This document shows, piece after piece, positions 61,040 through 64,000 of a DNA stretch of 64,000 nucleotides. The position numbers were made by a program, and so were the translations under genes. Position 1 is the stretch's first letter; every line of letters begins with the position of its first letter. Origin of the DNA: an uncultured Sutterella sp. (GTDB taxonomy: Bacteria; Pseudomonadota; Gammaproteobacteria; Burkholderiales; Burkholderiaceae_F); the NCBI GenBank assembly GCA_900543805.1, contig UQTE01000007.1:1-64000 (forward strand), given 5' to 3'. A model generated the notes under the pieces. That model ran no database searches and was not told the origin of the DNA. It saw nothing but the letters and a program-made list of their open reading frames with translations.

Positions 61040-63004
61040 ATTGAAAAGATTTTTCTCTGTTATCGCTAGAGTTGCACAGGATAACAAGGAGAAAGCAACT
61101 ATCAGCTTTCGTCGGTAATTATTTCATCGGCAACTTCAACCGCAGTTTTGCTCGGATCGTTGAGGCCGTCTCCACTGCGTTGAGCGGTTCCATGCCGCAC
61201 GCACGAAGGATGTCATCGCAAAGCGTCCCAAGCGTTTTCTTCTCCCCGTTCTCATCCGTTGCGGAGGTTGCTTCGGCTTCGAGATTGCTACAGGTGTACA
61301 AGTGACTGTTGGCTTTCTTCAAGCCGCTTACGTGCTGGATCTTCATGGACTCCAACGCTTCGATAATTTCAGCCGCAGACAAGTCCAGTCCCTTCTCTCG
61401 CAACTTTTTCATGAAGATCTTCTGCATCACCAACCCGATGTAATTCAGGACGAAATGTCCGCGAATATGCTCATCGGTCCAGACGAAAACCGGTCTGGCT
61501 TCGAGGTTGGTTTTGAGCATTCGAAAGTTGTCTTCGATCCGCCACAGCTGACGCAGTTTCGTATACACCCACTGTGGATCCGGGTCCGCAATGTTCGTCA
61601 GCAACGCGGAATGACCGCACCAGGTTCGCCGCTTGTCGTAAAGGTCTTGGTTCAAATGCACACTTTTCGTGTCGACGCTGATGAACCTCTTATAGCCGCT
61701 GCGTCCGGCGGACGCCACGGCGGCGGCACCTCTGTTCACAAGAGATGTTGCCCGATTCCATTTGAGGGTGAGTTCCCGGAGATCGTGTTCAAACCTGTGC
61801 TCTGAGAACGTTCCGATGCAGGTAGCTTTGAATTGAGCCCGTTCGATACAGCCCTTGGCGTGGTTTTTGTAGGTCTTGTCAATTTCTAGCGGGAGCGTTT
61901 TGTATCCCCAACGTTCGCCATCGTCTGCGTGACGCCACTCCCAGCCTTCCTCATCCAGAAATTTCTTTTGCAATTCCTTGCTGAGCTTGATGTATGGCGG
62001 ATAGCCGACGATGAAGCGCATTCCTTTCTTCTGCAGCTCATCCAAATTCAGGAGCTGATTCAATCCCGCGTCGGCCACGACGATAACGTCCTTGATGCTG
62101 TAGGAACTGCGGAATTTCTCGATCACCTCCAAAAGCGTATGAATCTCGCCGGTATTGCCCGGGAACAGCTCGTAGGAGAAGGGAACGCCGTCGGCATCGA
62201 TAAGCAGGCCGAGCACCACCTGCGTTTCCTGAGTGCGGTGCTCCTTGCTCATCCCTCGCCGACGCAAATCTCCCTCCACAAAGCTCTCGAAATAGAACGT
62301 TGAAACGTCGTACAGCGCGACCGTCAGATCGCGCTTGTACATCGCGTCGATGTGCTTGTTCAGGCACCGGATGATGTTGTCCTTGTGCTTCGCCAAGACG
62401 TCCAGACTGTCATACATCTGCTGCAACTCAATCTCGGAAAAATCCGTGAGATACGAGTTCCGACGACGCCAGCTTGCAAGTTTGGAGGACGGCTTGATCA
62501 AGCGTGAGACACAGGAGAAAAAGATCGTTTGTTCAAGGTCGTAATCCACCCCGTGGTTGCGTCGAAAGTTCTTGAAATAGGCCGACATTCCAAGCGCTTC
62601 CCAGACCGGATGAAACAGCGCCGGCGTGCAGGTGAGACAGGCCGCTCGCTTCGTCGCTTTGGCAGATACGCTGACGCCGCTGAGCATGCGCTCCTTGATG
62701 GTGTTGCTGTATGCCTTGGAATTGGACTGTAGTTCCTTGACCCGCTCTTCGATCTTCTTCAGGGCATCCGGATCCTCAGCCAACAGCTTGTCCAGGCGCC
62801 CAAAACTTGCCAACGTTCGGCTCGTCGGACGCTTAGTGGCCGGATCACGGTAGTTCTCGACGATGTAGACGTACTCGCGGTTCTTTAGCTTTTTGATCGA
62901 AAGAGAGATCGCCATCTCAAAACCCCATCGGGTAGGCACTTGTTCACACAATCTATTTTACCATAAATTTACCTACAATATTACTACAAAAATTGATCAC
63001 AGCA
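61040..63004 (-). mobile_element. IS1634-like insertion sequence (ends unresolved)
   Basis: The transposase gene and its AT-rich flanks differ in composition from the surrounding GC-rich genes, especially 62930-63005. Segments beginning ATTTTT near 61053 on the left, and inverted near 62990 on the right, are only loosely similar, so I cannot fix terminal repeats or a target duplication. The right limit must lie before the MATE-gene terminator at 63006. Boundaries given are approximate. Confidence 0.6.
61119..62915 (-). CDS. IS1634-family-like (IS4-type DDE) transposase
   Basis: This 598-aa DDE transposase has an N-terminal region with IVENYRDPATKRPTSRTLASFGRLDKLL. The first catalytic Asp lies in LTVALYDVSTFYFES, with VPFSYELFPGNTGEIHTLLEVIEKF after it. 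The second Asp is in IVVADAGLNQLLNL. The YREK-like region with the Glu is LRQLWRIEDNFRMLKTNLEARPVFVWTDEHIRGHFVLNYIGL. The frame is intact, so the element may be active. I start at 62915 (MAISLSIKKLK). It lies between two unrelated housekeeping-type genes and appears not to have broken either. Confidence 0.88.
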   Translation of the reverse strand: MAISLSIKKLKNREYVYIVENYRDPATKRPTSRTLASFGRLDKLLAEDPDALKKIEERVKELQSNSKAYSNTIKERMLSGVSVSAKATKRAACLTCTPALFHPVWEALGMSAYFKNFRRNHGVDYDLEQTIFFSCVSRLIKPSSKLASWRRRNSYLTDFSEIELQQMYDSLDVLAKHKDNIIRCLNKHIDAMYKRDLTVALYDVSTFYFESFVEGDLRRRGMSKEHRTQETQVVLGLLIDADGVPFSYELFPGNTGEIHTLLEVIEKFRSSYSIKDVIVVADAGLNQLLNLDELQKKGMRFIVGYPPYIKLSKELQKKFLDEEGWEWRHADDGERWGYKTLPLEIDKTYKNHAKGCIERAQFKATCIGTFSEHRFEHDLRELTLKWNRATSLVNRGAAAVASAGRSGYKRFISVDTKSVHLNQDLYDKRRTWCGHSALLTNIADPDPQWVYTKLRQLWRIEDNFRMLKTNLEARPVFVWTDEHIRGHFVLNYIGLVMQKIFMKKLREKGLDLSAAEIIEALESMKIQHVSGLKKANSHLYTCSNLEAEATSATDENGEKKTLGTLCDDILRACGMEPLNAVETASTIRAKLRLKLPMK

Positions 63005-63005
63005 A

Positions 63006-63038
63006 AAAGGCTCTGAAGTCTTGCACCTCAGAGCCTTT
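63006..63038 (-). terminator. Terminator of the MATE transporter gene
   Basis: AAAGGCTCTGA and TCAGAGCCTTT form a perfect 11-bp stem with an 11-nt loop; the minus-strand transcript continues into TTTTT-rich sequence. Confidence 0.88.
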
Positions 63039-63126
63039 CAAGCAGCGAAAGTGTGATTTTTGCCGAAAGTCGGGAAAAAAAGCCGGTGCGGCGGACCGCA
63101 CCGGCTGCATGCGAAACGTTCGGACG

Positions 63127-64000
63127 TCAGGCCCGCGCCTCTCGAATGACGCGTTCGACCTCTTCGGGCGAATGGTGTTCGTCGCGCGAGCGCTGCCGCC
63201 CCACCCAGAGGGCCATGGCGAGAAGCGAAAGACCCGTGAGGATGAGGCCCACGGCCGTGGCGCCCCAGAAGCCGAAGGCGCCGTACGGACCGCCCGCCCA
63301 TTCGGCGCCGAAGGCGAGCTGATACCCGATCCCGATCCCCACGCCCCAGAGCATGATGCCGTAGATGAACATCGGGGCGCGCGTGACGCGGTAGCCGCGA
63401 AGCGCAAAGCTCGAGACGGCCTGCATGGCGTCGAAGACGTGGTAGGTGCAACCGAAGGCGACGAGGGCCGCTGCGGTGGCGGCCACGCCCGCGTCGCTCG
63501 TGTAGAGGGCGATGACGTTTCCCTTGAAGATGTAGAGAAGCGTCGCGAGCACCGCCGCGATGACGATGGAGATCTTGAGCGTGCGGCGCAGAATGAATTC
63601 GGCCACGGCGGGCCAGCGCGCGCCGAGCGACTGCGAGATGAGGACCGACGAGGCGATGCCGAGCGAGAGCGGCACCATGTAGAGCATCGACGTCAGGTTC
63701 GCCACGATCTGATGCGCCGAGACCGTCTCTTCGCCGAGGCGCGAAATGAAGATCGCCATGAGCGTGAAGCTCGACACTTCAAAGAAGGTGGACAGCCCCA
63801 TGGGGACGCCCACGTGCAGGTGGTTCTTCAGAAGCTCCCAACGGGGCCCGACGAACTGCTCGACGTGCATCGGACGGTAGAACTTGTCGAACTTCCAGAT
63901 CGCAAGGAAGGCAAAAAGCGAGAGCCAGGAGAGAACGAAAAAGGAAATCCCGGCGCCGCCCCCGCCCATCGCGGGAAAGCCGAGCCAGCCGTACATGAAG
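63127..64000 (-). CDS. MATE-family efflux transporter (partial, N-terminus outside window)
   Basis: About 290 C-terminal residues of a multidrug and toxic compound extrusion transporter are present. They include the second six-helix bundle: VGVPMGLSTFFEVSSFTLMAIFISRLGEETVSAHQIVANLTSMLYMVPLSLGIASSVLISQSLGA is the duplicated MATE signature, followed by further helices and a charged cytoplasmic tail (RQRSRDEHHSPEEVERVIREARA). The reading frame is open to the edge of the window, so the gene is cut, not broken. Substrates are unknown. A perfect terminator follows the stop codon. Confidence 0.9.
   Translation of the reverse strand, partial: FMYGWLGFPAMGGGGAGISFFVLSWLSLFAFLAIWKFDKFYRPMHVEQFVGPRWELLKNHLHVGVPMGLSTFFEVSSFTLMAIFISRLGEETVSAHQIVANLTSMLYMVPLSLGIASSVLISQSLGARWPAVAEFILRRTLKISIVIAAVLATLLYIFKGNVIALYTSDAGVAATAAALVAFGCTYHVFDAMQAVSSFALRGYRVTRAPMFIYGIMLWGVGIGIGYQLAFGAEWAGGPYGAFGFWGATAVGLILTGLSLLAMALWVGRQRSRDEHHSPEEVERVIREARA

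Noticed and set aside
61053..62990. Terminal inverted repeats for the insertion sequence
   Set aside because: Only loose similarity (ATTTTT followed by scattered matches) was found and no target-site duplication, so exact ends are not claimed.

Overview
The window is GC-rich chromosomal DNA from a Gram-negative proteobacterium. Three things suggest a host-associated, anaerobic betaproteobacterium of the Sutterellaceae type: a porin-4-like porin, two Tat-exported or Tat-like redox proteins beside PAPS-independent aryl-sulfate sulfotransferases, and a bile-salt-hydrolase-family enzyme. That placement is inference, because no rRNA or other marker gene is present. No tRNA, rRNA, CRISPR array or prophage was seen.

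Layout. 1-6.1 kb: an IS200/IS605-like end, an exported carboxylesterase, a secreted Arg/Asp-repeat protein, a guanidine exporter behind a guanidine-II riboswitch, and a two-gene molybdopterin oxidoreductase operon. 6.7-9.7 kb: dnaQ, a DUF2156 protein and an Fe-alcohol dehydrogenase. 9.8-14.2 kb: a ZIP transporter, a solute-binding lipoprotein behind what looks like a tyrosine-sensing transcription attenuator, and htpG behind a sigma-32-type promoter. 14.4-23.3 kb: a NYN-domain protein, a tandem AAA+ ATPase with a structured leader, a heptosyltransferase-family enzyme, hypotheticals and a choloylglycine-hydrolase-family protein. 23.5-32.9 kb: LysR regulator plus flavoprotein reductase, aryl sulfotransferase plus porin, molbindin, a C-S lyase and an aldehyde dehydrogenase. 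33.2-39.5 kb: two 779-residue paralogues of unknown function on either side of ornithine carbamoyltransferase. 39.7-49 kb: HAD phosphatase, CMD-family protein, a nonsense-disrupted argP next to its exporter, macro-domain protein, M20 peptidase, a response regulator whose kinase is destroyed, twin pRiA4b-ORF3-like proteins and an orphan amino-acid-binding protein. 49.6-64 kb: a second aryl sulfotransferase, phosphoglycerate mutase, MFS and AEC transporters, DUF362 protein, racemase, 5'-nucleotidase, a second Fe-alcohol dehydrogenase, an IS1634-like insertion sequence and a truncated MATE pump.

Themes. Periplasmic chemistry on host or diet compounds is prominent (carboxylesterase, sulfotransferases, choloylglycine-hydrolase-family enzyme, flavoprotein and molybdenum reductases). 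Amino-acid handling recurs (tyrosine-attenuated binding protein, ArgP/ArgO, ornithine carbamoyltransferase, racemase, PatB-type lyase). The window also shows decay: a nonsense codon in argP, and one deletion that beheaded both a histidine kinase and a flavodoxin. The strongest new-looking signals are RNA-level: the Tyr attenuator, and a double hairpin that hides the ribosome-binding site of the AAA+ gene.
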